A program made the position numbers and the translations under genes. DNA of 64,000 nt from Achromobacter sp. HZ34 (lineage in GTDB: Bacteria > Pseudomonadota > Gammaproteobacteria > Burkholderiales > Burkholderiaceae_B), in NCBI RefSeq assembly GCF_002209485.1, contig NZ_NJIX01000002.1:1054001-1118000 (forward strand), written 5' to 3'. Within the stretch, counting starts at the first letter, position 1. Each line of letters starts with the position of its first letter. Below the pieces are notes generated by a model. The model had not been told where the DNA came from. It did no database searches and saw only the letters and a program-made list of their open reading frames with translations. This document shows, piece after piece, positions 1-10,414 of the stretch.

Positions 1-1
1 C

Positions 2-157
2 GCGTGGTACCAGCCCGCCGACGAGGACGACGCCCCCGAAAGCGCGGGCACCGCCAACGTGCTCACGCTGGACATCGGCACGTCGTCGCTGACCCAGGGA
101 CCCAACGCCATGAGCTGCCTGGTCGAGGCAGAACGCTGGCGCGACGGCGGCGCATAG
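2..157 (+). CDS. C-terminal fragment, probable amidinotransferase/dimethylargininase-family hydrolase
   Basis: The window opens inside this gene; only the last 51 residues are present, in frame from base 2 to a TAG at 155-157. The visible segment contains DIGTSS followed by GPNAMSCLV. That resembles the end of dimethylargininase- and arginine-deiminase-like enzymes, where the catalytic Cys sits in a Gly-rich stretch near the C-terminus. The assignment rests on this short motif alone and could be wrong. It is followed on the same strand by a Bug receptor and an AstE-like deacylase, which would fit a small amino-acid or amidine catabolic operon. Confidence 0.4.
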   Translation, partial: AWYQPADEDDAPESAGTANVLTLDIGTSSLTQGPNAMSCLVEAERWRDGGA

Positions 158-233
158 ATACGTTCCTGACCGCGGCCATGCGTCCCGGCATGCCGCGGCG
201 AAACCTGTTTTTTCTTATCGAGACCAAGAGATC

Positions 234-1217
234 ATGCAGATGTACCTGTACAAGAAATTCGTCGCGGCGTGCCTGGCCGGCGTCGCGCTGGCCTGCAGCG
301 CTCCCGCCCTGGCCGCTTATCCCGACGCCCCCATCACCTTCACCGTGCCCTTCCCCGCCGGCGGCGGTGTCGACCTGGTCGCGCGACTCTACGCACAGCA
401 TATCGGCCAGGCCACGGGCGCCAACATCGTGGTGGAGAACCGCGCCGGCGCCGGCGGCACCATAGGCGTCGGTATGACCGCGCGCGCGCCGGCTGACGGC
501 TACCACATCGTGCTGGGCAGCCCGGGAAACATCAGCATCGCGCCCAGCGCGTATCGCAACCTGCCCTACAAGCCGCTCAAGGATCTCAAGCCGATCGCGA
601 TGGGCGTGCAGATGCCCATCCTTTTGCTGACCCATCCAGGCGCGCCCTTCACCAGCGTTGCCGATCTGATCAAGTACGGCAAGGCCAACCCCGGCAAGCT
701 CAGCTATGGCTCGGGCGGCGCGGGTACCTCGCAGCATCTGGCAGGCGCGCTGTTCGCGCAGAAGGCCGGCGTCGACGCCGTCCACGTCCCCTACAAAGGT
801 ACCGCGCCGGTGCTCACCGACCTCATGGGCGGCCGCCTGGACTACACCTTCGGGGATAGTTCCATGATTTCTTCGGTGAAGGCCGGCAAGCTGAAGCTGT
901 TGGGCGTGGGTGGGGCCAAGCGCTCGACCCTGCTGCCCGACACGCCCACCATCGCCGAAGCGGGGCTGCCCGGCTATGCCGCCACCAACTGGTATGGCTT
1001 CTTCGCGCCCGCCGGTACGCCTGACGCCGCCGTGGCGTGGCTGGCCAAACAGATCCAGGCGGCGCTGGACGATCCCGCCTTCGCACAACAGCTCAAGGCG
1101 CAATTGCTGGAAGCGCCGCCGCCGGGAATGGACAGTGCCGCTTTCACGAAGTTCGTCGCGCAGGATACCGACCAGTGGGCCGCGCTGATCAAGTCCATGG
1201 ACTTGCATCTCGATTGA
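234..1217 (+). CDS. Tripartite tricarboxylate transporter receptor (Bug family)
   Basis: 327 aa periplasmic solute-binding protein. The N-terminus is a signal peptide (basic start, hydrophobic core, probable cleavage after PALA). The mature part starts with the family hallmark YPDAPITFTVPFPAGGGVD, and then VVENRAGAGGTIGVG and PYKGTAPVLTDLMGG, which are typical Bug ligand-pocket segments. Bug proteins capture carboxylates or related small acids. No TctA/TctB membrane genes are nearby, so the partner permease is elsewhere or the protein acts as a sensor. It lies between a possible amidinotransferase and an AstE-like hydrolase on the same strand, which suggests one catabolic operon. The ligand cannot be read from sequence. 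Confidence 0.92.
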   Translation: MQMYLYKKFVAACLAGVALACSAPALAAYPDAPITFTVPFPAGGGVDLVARLYAQHIGQATGANIVVENRAGAGGTIGVGMTARAPADGYHIVLGSPGNISIAPSAYRNLPYKPLKDLKPIAMGVQMPILLLTHPGAPFTSVADLIKYGKANPGKLSYGSGGAGTSQHLAGALFAQKAGVDAVHVPYKGTAPVLTDLMGGRLDYTFGDSSMISSVKAGKLKLLGVGGAKRSTLLPDTPTIAEAGLPGYAATNWYGFFAPAGTPDAAVAWLAKQIQAALDDPAFAQQLKAQLLEAPPPGMDSAAFTKFVAQDTDQWAALIKSMDLHLD

Positions 1218-1315
1218 GACTGAGGCAGAGGCTGAGGCCGACGCAACGACGCGCGCGCTCGCGCAACGATAGCGAATCAACACCACGCAACACAGAACCC
1301 GGACAGGAGCCAGAC

Positions 1316-2329
1316 ATGGGAATCATCGGAAACTTTCTCGCGGAAAACACGGGCCCGGCCCGCCAGACCGGCACGCTCGCCGTCGGCAGCATGGCGTCGG
1401 GCATGGCGGTGGGCCTGCCTTACGTCGCCGTGCGCGGCGCGCAGCCAGGCAAGACGCTGTGGCTGCACGGCCAGGTCCATGGCGACGAAATCAACGGCAT
1501 GGTGGCGGCGTTGCGCTTTGCCAACCAGCTGGATCCCGCGAAGATGCACGGCAATGTCGTCGTCACACCGACCGGCAACCCGCAGGCGCTGGACAGCCGC
1601 CGCAAACGCAATCCGTATGACGATCTGGATCTCGACCAGTGCTATCCCGGCAGCGCAGGCGGATTGATCTCGGAACGCCTGGCGCATGCCCTGTTCGCCG
1701 AAATCCGTGACACGGCCAGTTTCGTCATCAACCTGCACACCATGAATCCCCTGTTCAACTCCAAGGCCTATGCGGTATACAAGCTGCATCCGGGTAGCGG
1801 GGTCGAGGAGCAGGAACTTCTGCGCGCCATCGCGCTGTTCGAGCCCAACGTCGCGTGCCGCATGGACGTGGGGGGCAAGGGCGAACTGCCCGGCAACATC
1901 GCCGGCGCACTCGACTACCAATGCCTGGCCGCGGGCATCCCCGCCTTCATGGTGGAACTGGGCGGCGGCAGCCGCTACGAAGCCCACAACGTGGCGCTGG
2001 CCGAAAGGGGCTTCGCCCGCCTGGCCGGTCACCTGGGGCTCCTGCCGGGCGGGGCCGGCTACAGCGTGCCGACCGTACGCCGCGTGACGCGGCGCGGCTG
2101 GATCACCTTCACGCAGGGTGGCCTGTTCGTGCCTGAAGTCGAAGCCGGCGCAACCTTGAAGGCCGGCAGCGTGCTGGGCAAGTCGATGAACCTGCACGGC
2201 GAGCCCCTGGAAACCATCCGCCTGGCCAACGATGGCATCGTCATCGGCCTGCGGGGCGACCCCGTCATCCACACCGGCGAACGGGCCGCTTTCATGGCCC
2301 ACGAATGGGACGAATTCCCCCTCGCATGA
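1316..2329 (+). CDS. Succinylglutamate desuccinylase/aspartoacylase-family hydrolase
   Basis: 337 aa Zn-dependent deacylase of the M14/AstE-AspA family. The Zn-binding H-x-x-E is visible as HGQVHGDEINGM, and a later INLHTM supplies the second His. GNPQALDSRRKRNPYDDLDLDQCYPG matches the substrate-binding Asn/Arg loop of the family. The C-terminal third (about 230-337) is the beta-rich domain common to AstE-like proteins. The ATG at 1316 follows ACAGGAGCCAGAC, a good ribosome-binding site, which decides against the much longer upstream frame. Location is probably cytoplasmic. The substrate is likely an N-acylated or amide-linked amino acid supplied through the upstream Bug receptor; this part is inference. 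Confidence 0.85.
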   Translation: MGIIGNFLAENTGPARQTGTLAVGSMASGMAVGLPYVAVRGAQPGKTLWLHGQVHGDEINGMVAALRFANQLDPAKMHGNVVVTPTGNPQALDSRRKRNPYDDLDLDQCYPGSAGGLISERLAHALFAEIRDTASFVINLHTMNPLFNSKAYAVYKLHPGSGVEEQELLRAIALFEPNVACRMDVGGKGELPGNIAGALDYQCLAAGIPAFMVELGGGSRYEAHNVALAERGFARLAGHLGLLPGGAGYSVPTVRRVTRRGWITFTQGGLFVPEVEAGATLKAGSVLGKSMNLHGEPLETIRLANDGIVIGLRGDPVIHTGERAAFMAHEWDEFPLA

Positions 2330-4922
<2,593 letters not shown>

Positions 4923-4968
4923 TGCGGTTCGGACCTGGGCCTTTGTTCGGCCCATGCTGACGGCAACG

Positions 4969-5009
4969 AAAAAGCCCGGCCTGGATGGCGATCCAGCCGG
5001 GCTTTTTTT
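4969..5009. terminator. Bidirectional intrinsic terminator
   Basis: A long stem is formed by AAAGCCCGG-CTGGAT (4971-4986, one bulged C) and ATCCAG-CCGGGCTTT (4991-5005), with loop GGCG. It is flanked by an A-run on the left and T7 on the right, so it can end katG on the plus strand and the lipoprotein gene on the minus strand. Confidence 0.9.
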
Positions 5010-5620
5010 CAGAACAGCTTTTTGGCCTGCAGGGTGATGGTGAAGAGTTCCTGGGAGGGATTCTTGAAATTGCTCGCGTCCGGCACGCCGGTGTCGATGC
5101 GTTCCATATCATCGACGGCATACGATTTACGCGAGAAATAACGCTGCATCCTGCCGGTGGCCAGCAGATCACCCTTGAACAGCGCGGGACTGAAATTCGT
5201 CTTGTGGCGATGGAAATCGGTGCTGACAGCAACCAGGGTCCAGTGGCACATGCCCTGGCCGTAATAATCCTCGTCCTTGAGCAGGTCGAAGGTCAATTCC
5301 CCGCGATACGTATTCGGTCCGACACGCGTGAGTTCAACGGGCGCCCGGTACTCGGGCGCGATCGTCGCTCCTGTAAAGCGCGTCAGTGGCACACAGTTGG
5401 GCGTGTCCACCACGTAATCGGCGAACCCCTTGACCGGCTCGAACGCCAGCGACGGATCGCTTACCGTGGCCGTGATTTCGTACTTCATCCGTGCATCTGA
5501 ATTCAGCTTGATGTCGGGCTTCTTGTTGCTCGCGGCGCTGGTACCGCAAGCGGCCAACGACGACAAGCAGGCAACACCCAGCAAAACCGGACCGAATCGC
5601 AACGCCGAGGCCAAGGCCAT
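5009..5620 (-). CDS. Putative lipoprotein of unknown function
   Basis: 203 aa. I chose the ATG at 5620 because CAGGAGCTTGGA lies just upstream and the protein then starts with a lipoprotein signal: hydrophobic segment ending in the lipobox SLAAC (Cys25). It would be lipid-anchored in the envelope. The mature domain is rich in beta-forming residues, contains Cys pairs (NCVPL and MCHWTL), and has no motif I recognise. The last codons run into the T-rich arm of the terminator shared with katG. The neighbour on the other side is divergent. Function unknown. Confidence 0.75.
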   Translation of the reverse strand: MALASALRFGPVLLGVACLSSLAACGTSAASNKKPDIKLNSDARMKYEITATVSDPSLAFEPVKGFADYVVDTPNCVPLTRFTGATIAPEYRAPVELTRVGPNTYRGELTFDLLKDEDYYGQGMCHWTLVAVSTDFHRHKTNFSPALFKGDLLATGRMQRYFSRKSYAVDDMERIDTGVPDASNFKNPSQELFTITLQAKKLF

Positions 5621-5782
5621 TCCAAGCTCCTGTTTATGAAACGTGTGCATACTAACCAGGAACGAGGCCGGGCGCGGCATGGCTGAGACAAGTGCTTGCA
5701 ATATGGCGGCCGTCCCGCGCGACAAAATGGCGCGCTTCGGCTAACTTGCGGCGGTTCAACCGTGCTTTGGAGATCCAGCTTC

Positions 5783-6259
5783 ATGCGTTCGACCCTGCAA
5801 GCCTTTGCGCTGATACTTGCCGCGGCAAGCCTGTCACCCGCGCTCGCCGCCGAACCCGCGGGCACCGCGTCATTCGATGGGAAATGGAGTTATGCCAGCG
5901 AGTGCAACTTCGGCCATTTCGCGTCGCTCGCGGTGACGCAGGGTAAGGACGGCGCAGCCACAGGCCAGTGGTCCGATGGCACGCGCGTGCGTGGCAGTGC
6001 TGGCGATCTGCGCGGTCATCTGGAGGGCAAGAAGCTGTTCGTGCGTTTCTGCACCGACGATGCCGAAAATGGCAGCACGCAATGTCCCGCTTATGAAAAG
6101 GAAGACTCCGCGTATCTGGTTCGCGAAGGTAAAAAACTGGCCTGGTACCGCAAGGTCGGCGCAGGCAGCAACAGCCAGTTCGAGAAATACCTGGAACTGC
6201 AACACGGCGATCGCAAGTCCATCTCGAAAGACAAGGCCTGCCCGAAAGACGAAGAGTGA
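5783..6259 (+). CDS. Small secreted protein, hypothetical
   Basis: 158 aa with a clear signal peptide (MRSTLQAFALILAAASLSPALA, cleavage before AEP). The mature region has two or three Cys (ECNF, FCTDD, QCPAY) that may form disulphides, and a repeated Gly/Lys beta-strand pattern. An AGATCCAGCTTC leader gives only a modest ribosome-binding site. It is divergent from the lipoprotein gene and followed by a hairpin terminator at 6327-6365. I do not recognise the family. A periplasmic protein is the most that can be said. Confidence 0.7.
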   Translation: MRSTLQAFALILAAASLSPALAAEPAGTASFDGKWSYASECNFGHFASLAVTQGKDGAATGQWSDGTRVRGSAGDLRGHLEGKKLFVRFCTDDAENGSTQCPAYEKEDSAYLVREGKKLAWYRKVGAGSNSQFEKYLELQHGDRKSISKDKACPKDEE

Positions 6260-6326
6260 AAGATGAAGGCTGAAGTGAGCGACGCGGCGCGACGCCGCCG
6301 CGTTGCGCGCAATGACAGCGCAAAAT

Positions 6327-6365
6327 GAAAAAGCGGCTTGAAGGATAAACCTTCAAACCGCTTTT
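6327..6365. terminator. Intrinsic terminator between secreted-protein gene and tRNA-Arg
   Basis: Arms AAAAGCGG-C-TTGAAGG (6329-6344) and CCTTCAA-A-CCGCTTTT (6350-6365) pair with one mismatch around the loop ATAAA. A and T runs flank the stem, so it can serve both the plus-strand gene ending at 6259 and the minus-strand tRNA. Confidence 0.85.
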
Positions 6366-6388
6366 GACCGCTGAACTACACGGTGAAT

Positions 6389-6465
6389 TGGTGCGCCCGG
6401 CAGGATTCGAACCCACGACCCCTTGGTTCGTAGCCAAGTACTCTATCCAACTGAGCTACGGGCGC
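6389..6465 (-). tRNA. tRNA-Arg (anticodon ACG)
   Basis: On the minus strand the sequence folds as a full cloverleaf: acceptor GCGCCCG/CGGGCGC with discriminator A and encoded CCA, D-arm with AGCTCAGTTGG, anticodon stem CTTGG/CCAAG around CTACGAA (anticodon ACG, read as ICG), and T-loop GGTTCGAATCC. 77 nt including CCA. Confidence 0.97.
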
Positions 6466-6762
6466 TTTGGTACAGAAGCGAGATTCTAGCACAACTTTTT
6501 TGCGTGTTGCATGCGTATTTCACACATGCTGCACACCGCTGCGCGGCTTTCCTGCTTCAACCAATCTTGCTGGAACTTTGCGTACCCGGCTTTGCATCCG
6601 TGTCCGCGCTCAAGCAAGAACGAGACTATAGCAGAGTTTTAAATTCGTGCGCAAGTTCTTCACCTTGATTTCTGCATCGAAACAGAAAACACCGCTGGAA
6701 ACACCCTCGCGGCCCGGGCCGCTCATCCGTCCCATATTATTTGGCACGTTTCCATTTCCGGG
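6466..6762. other. Intergenic region upstream of tRNA-Arg and the DUF4153-type gene
   Basis: 297 bases. AT-richer than the surroundings. It should carry the tRNA-Arg promoter on the minus strand and a promoter for the membrane protein on the plus strand, but no element stands out clearly. No gene seen. Confidence 0.5.
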
Positions 6763-8679
6763 ATGACCATGGAAGAACGTTACTCGCGCGCCCCGTCGAC
6801 GGCCGATAGCCGGCGGGTTTTCTATGTCCGCCTGTTGACCGCCTCCGTGCAGGCCGCCCTGCTCTATGCCTTGCTGCGCATCGGTTCGGATGAGGACGCC
6901 ATCAAGCACACCTGGCAGAGTGCCCATCCCCAGTTTTATGTACCGCTACTGCTGGCCGCGGTTTACGCGCCGTGCGCGTTGCTGCTGGGTGCCGGCCAGA
7001 TGCGGGTGCGGCCGTTGATACTGTGGACGCTGATCGTGGCCCTGGCCGCCGCCGGCCTCGGCTATCACGATGCCATGCGCGGCGGCCAGTACGCGCACGA
7101 CTACATGAACGGCCTGCCGCTGCCCTGGTTCCGCCTGTGGCTGGTCATGACCGCCGCGGGTTTCGTCGGCCAGGTCCTGATCACCGATGGCTATGGCAAT
7201 GACGCGCCGATCGTCATCGACGCCACGGAAACCGCCAATGCCGCGGCGTCGGCGCCTACATTGGCTTCGGCGCCGGCGGCTGCGACGCATGCCTTGAGGT
7301 CCTACTACGCGCGCCACTTCAACACCGCCTGGCGCATGGGCCTGCAGATCGTCCTCGCCTTCGTCTTCATCGGCGTCTTCTGGCTGGTGCTGCAGCTGGG
7401 CGCCACCCTCTTCAGCACCATAGGCCTGCCGGGCCCCGAACGCATCATCCGCGAACTGGGTTTCATATTGCCCGCCTGCACGCTGGCATTCGCCATCGCG
7501 ATCCACCTGACGTCCGTACAGTCATCGCTGATCCGCGGTCTGCGCCTGCTGGTGCTGACCCTGTTCTCGTGGCTGCTGCCCCTGCTGGCCATCATCGTGG
7601 CCGCGTTCCTGGTCAGCCTGATCATCCAGTCCGTGCAACCACTCTGGGACACGCGCTATGCCGCCTCGCTGCTGCTGAGTTCGGCCGCGCTGATGGTGTT
7701 CCTGATCAACGCCTGCTACCAGGATGGATCGCCCGAGCAGGAAGGTCAGCGTCTGCGCCGCTGGGCGGCCATGCTGGGCGCGGTGGAACTGCTGCCTCTG
7801 GTGGGCCTGGCCGCCTGGGCGTTGCAACTACGCGTGCGCCAGTACGGCTGGACGGTGGACCGCATCGTTGCCGCGGCCGTGTGCGTGCAGGCCGCCTGGT
7901 ATGCGCTGGGCTATGCCTCGTCCCTGGTGCGCAGCCGCGGCTGGATGCAGCGCGTGGAGGCCACCAACATCAGCGCGGCGTATCTGTTCCTGGTCCTGGT
8001 GGCGGCGCTATTCTCGCCGCTGGCCGAGCCCGCGCGGCTGATGGTCGCCGACCAGGTCGCGCGTCTGCAAAGCGGCGCCACCGATCCCGCCAAGTTCGAC
8101 TACAGCGCGCTCTACCAGGACGGCGGACATTGGGGCCTGGATGCCCTGAACGACCTGGCCGCCAACGCCACGGGCCCCAGCGCGGCCACCATCAAGGAGC
8201 AGGCGCAGCACGCGCTGAACTCCTATGTGTTCAATCGCGACTATGTCTATCGCGATCCCGACGCGGCATTGCTGGCCAAGACTGTCGACGTGCTGCCCGC
8301 CGGCCGCAGCCTGCCGGAAACTTTCCTGAAGAAGGATATCTGGACCAAAGTCGCATGGGGTCTGCCTACCTGCGCTTACGATGAACAGACCCGCTGCACC
8401 GCGCGCTTCATCACGCTTGCGCCAGGCGAGCCCGAGGCCATGATCTTCGCCGAAGCGAGCCAGCGCTATCTGTTCCAACCCGATGCCCAAGGCACATGGC
8501 AGCTCCTCGGCAGCCTCGAGGACAGTCGATCCTGCGGCGTGGTAACGAACAAGATCAAGCATGGCGAGATCCGCCCCGTGCCGCCCGCCCTGCCCGACCT
8601 CATGGTCGACGACCAGCGCCTGCGCATCGTTCCGCGCGACCAGCCCTGCGTCGATACCGCGACCCGCGACGTGCAATAA
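6763..8679 (+). CDS. DUF4153-type polytopic inner-membrane protein
   Basis: 638 aa. The first about 420 residues contain roughly ten hydrophobic segments (for example ALLYALLRIG, WTLIVALAAAGLG, IVLAFVFIGVFWLVLQLGATLF, LPLLAIIVAAFLVSLIIQ), organised as in DUF4153 proteins. The C-terminal about 210 residues are soluble and probably periplasmic, with two Cys pairs (TCAYDEQTRC and DSRSCGVV). Start at 6763, or six bases later at MEERY. The function of the family is not established. It stands alone in front of a ThDP enzyme with a 106-base gap. Confidence 0.7.
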   Translation: MTMEERYSRAPSTADSRRVFYVRLLTASVQAALLYALLRIGSDEDAIKHTWQSAHPQFYVPLLLAAVYAPCALLLGAGQMRVRPLILWTLIVALAAAGLGYHDAMRGGQYAHDYMNGLPLPWFRLWLVMTAAGFVGQVLITDGYGNDAPIVIDATETANAAASAPTLASAPAAATHALRSYYARHFNTAWRMGLQIVLAFVFIGVFWLVLQLGATLFSTIGLPGPERIIRELGFILPACTLAFAIAIHLTSVQSSLIRGLRLLVLTLFSWLLPLLAIIVAAFLVSLIIQSVQPLWDTRYAASLLLSSAALMVFLINACYQDGSPEQEGQRLRRWAAMLGAVELLPLVGLAAWALQLRVRQYGWTVDRIVAAAVCVQAAWYALGYASSLVRSRGWMQRVEATNISAAYLFLVLVAALFSPLAEPARLMVADQVARLQSGATDPAKFDYSALYQDGGHWGLDALNDLAANATGPSAATIKEQAQHALNSYVFNRDYVYRDPDAALLAKTVDVLPAGRSLPETFLKKDIWTKVAWGLPTCAYDEQTRCTARFITLAPGEPEAMIFAEASQRYLFQPDAQGTWQLLGSLEDSRSCGVVTNKIKHGEIRPVPPALPDLMVDDQRLRIVPRDQPCVDTATRDVQ

Positions 8680-8785
8680 ACCCACCCCCGCCCGCAGACG
8701 GATCCCGTGGCGACAGGCACAATACCGGGATGCCCCAGAGGCATCCCGCATCCTGCTCCCCCTGAAAAGCACAGGAGACCGTCCC

Positions 8786-10414
8786 ATGTCTGTCCCCCGC
8801 AACGGCGCCGCGGCACTGGCGTCCACGCTGGCCGCGGCCGGTGTCAAACGCCTGTTCACCTTGTCCGGCAACCACATCATGCCGGTGTTCGATGCGTGCC
8901 TGGATGCCGGCATCGAGCTGCTGCACACCCGCCATGAAGCCGCGGCCGTGCACATGGCCGACGCCTGGGCCCGGCTGACCGGCGAACCCGGCGTGGCGCT
9001 GGTGACCGGTGGCCCGGGACACGCCAATGCAGTATCCGCGCTCTACACCGCCAGCATGGCGGAATCCCCCGTGGTGCTGTTGTCCGGCCATGCGCCGCAC
9101 GCGCAGTTGGGCATGGGCGCCTTCCAGGAAATGCGCCAGACCGATATTGCCGCGCCTTTGACCAAGGCGGCCACGCTGGCCGCCAGCGCCGACAGCATGG
9201 CGCAGGACCTGCTGCAGGCGCTGCGCCTGGCACAGTCCGGCCGCCCCGGGCCGGTGCACCTGAGCCTGCCGACCGATGCCCTGGAGTCGGCCTGCACCCA
9301 GCCACTGCCCGCGCAGGCAGACATCGCCCCCATCGCGCAGCCCTTATCCGCGGAGTCGGCGCAAGCCTGCCTGCAGGCCTTGGCACAAGCCCGGCGCCCC
9401 TTGATCCTGACCGGGCCCGCGGCCATGCGTGGCGTGGACCAGGACGCGGCGACCGCCCTGGAGCAGGCCTGCGGCATACCCGTCATTGGCATGCAGAGCC
9501 CCCGTGGCGTGGCCGATCCGGCCCTGGGCGCCTACGCCGAAATGCTGGCACAGGCGGACTGCATCCTGCTGCTCGGCAAGCGTCTGGACTTCACCTTGAA
9601 ATTCGGCAAGGCGCCGGCGCTCGCGGCCGACTGCACATTCCTGCAGATCGACGCGGACAGCATCGAATTCGAACGCAGCCAACGCGCGGTGGGCACGCGC
9701 CTGGCGCTGACGGCGCAAGCGGATCATCGCAGCGCACTGGCCGCCCTGCGCGATGCGTGCGCCGGCTATACGCCGCGCCATCCCGCATGGACGGCCGAGG
9801 TGCGCGCTGCCGTGGCGTATCGGCCGGCAGCGTGGGCCACGGCGACCGCCCAGCAACATGGCCGCCTGCATCCCTATCAAGCGCTGGCCCCGGTGCAGGC
9901 CGTCCTGGACCGTCATCCAGACGCCGTGCTGGTGGCCGATGGCGGCGAGATCGGGCAATGGGCGCAAGCCATCCTGCACGCGCCGGACCGCGTGCTCAAT
10001 GGCGTGGCCGGCTCCATCGGCGCGGCGCTGCCGTTCGCGGTGGCGGCCAGCCTGGCGCGGCCGGGCGCGCCGATAGTCGCGGTAATGGGCGATGGCACCT
10101 TCGGCTTTCACGCGGCCGAGATCGATACCGCCGTACGCTATCGCCTGCCCTTCGTCGTCGTGGTCGGCAACGATGCCCGATGGAACGCGGAGTACCAGAT
10201 CCAGGTGCGTGATTACGGCCCCGAGCGCACGGTGGGTTGCGAACTGCTGCCCACGCGCTACGACCTGGTCACGCAAGCTTTCGGCGGGCACGGCAGCCTG
10301 GTGACGATGTCGGAAGCCGTCACGCCGGCGCTGGCCCAGGCGCGCGGCTGCGGCCTGCCGGCCTGCGTCAACATCATGATCGAAGGCTTACCCGCGCCCG
10401 TGGTGCAGCGTTAG
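8786..10414 (+). CDS. Thiamine-diphosphate-dependent enzyme (acetolactate synthase-like)
   Basis: 542 aa with the standard three-domain layout. The N-terminal pyrimidine-binding domain has the catalytic Glu in RHEAAAVHMAD (Glu51). The middle domain covers about 190-320. The C-terminal pyrophosphate domain carries the metal motif GDGTFGFHAAE through VVVVGND. It belongs to the IlvB/oxalyl-CoA decarboxylase/benzoylformate decarboxylase superfamily. It lacks a neighbouring small subunit, so biosynthetic acetolactate synthase is unlikely. ATG at 8786 follows ACAGGAGACC. Its stop codon overlaps the stop of the convergent aspT paralogue (10411-10414). Probably a decarboxylase or carboligase; substrate unknown. 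Confidence 0.85.
   Translation: MSVPRNGAAALASTLAAAGVKRLFTLSGNHIMPVFDACLDAGIELLHTRHEAAAVHMADAWARLTGEPGVALVTGGPGHANAVSALYTASMAESPVVLLSGHAPHAQLGMGAFQEMRQTDIAAPLTKAATLAASADSMAQDLLQALRLAQSGRPGPVHLSLPTDALESACTQPLPAQADIAPIAQPLSAESAQACLQALAQARRPLILTGPAAMRGVDQDAATALEQACGIPVIGMQSPRGVADPALGAYAEMLAQADCILLLGKRLDFTLKFGKAPALAADCTFLQIDADSIEFERSQRAVGTRLALTAQADHRSALAALRDACAGYTPRHPAWTAEVRAAVAYRPAAWATATAQQHGRLHPYQALAPVQAVLDRHPDAVLVADGGEIGQWAQAILHAPDRVLNGVAGSIGAALPFAVAASLARPGAPIVAVMGDGTFGFHAAEIDTAVRYRLPFVVVVGNDARWNAEYQIQVRDYGPERTVGCELLPTRYDLVTQAFGGHGSLVTMSEAVTPALAQARGCGLPACVNIMIEGLPAPVVQR

Noticed and set aside
8786-10414. Biosynthetic acetolactate synthase (IlvB)
   Set aside because: No small regulatory subunit or other ilv gene nearby, and the sequence around the active site is that of a divergent ThDP enzyme.
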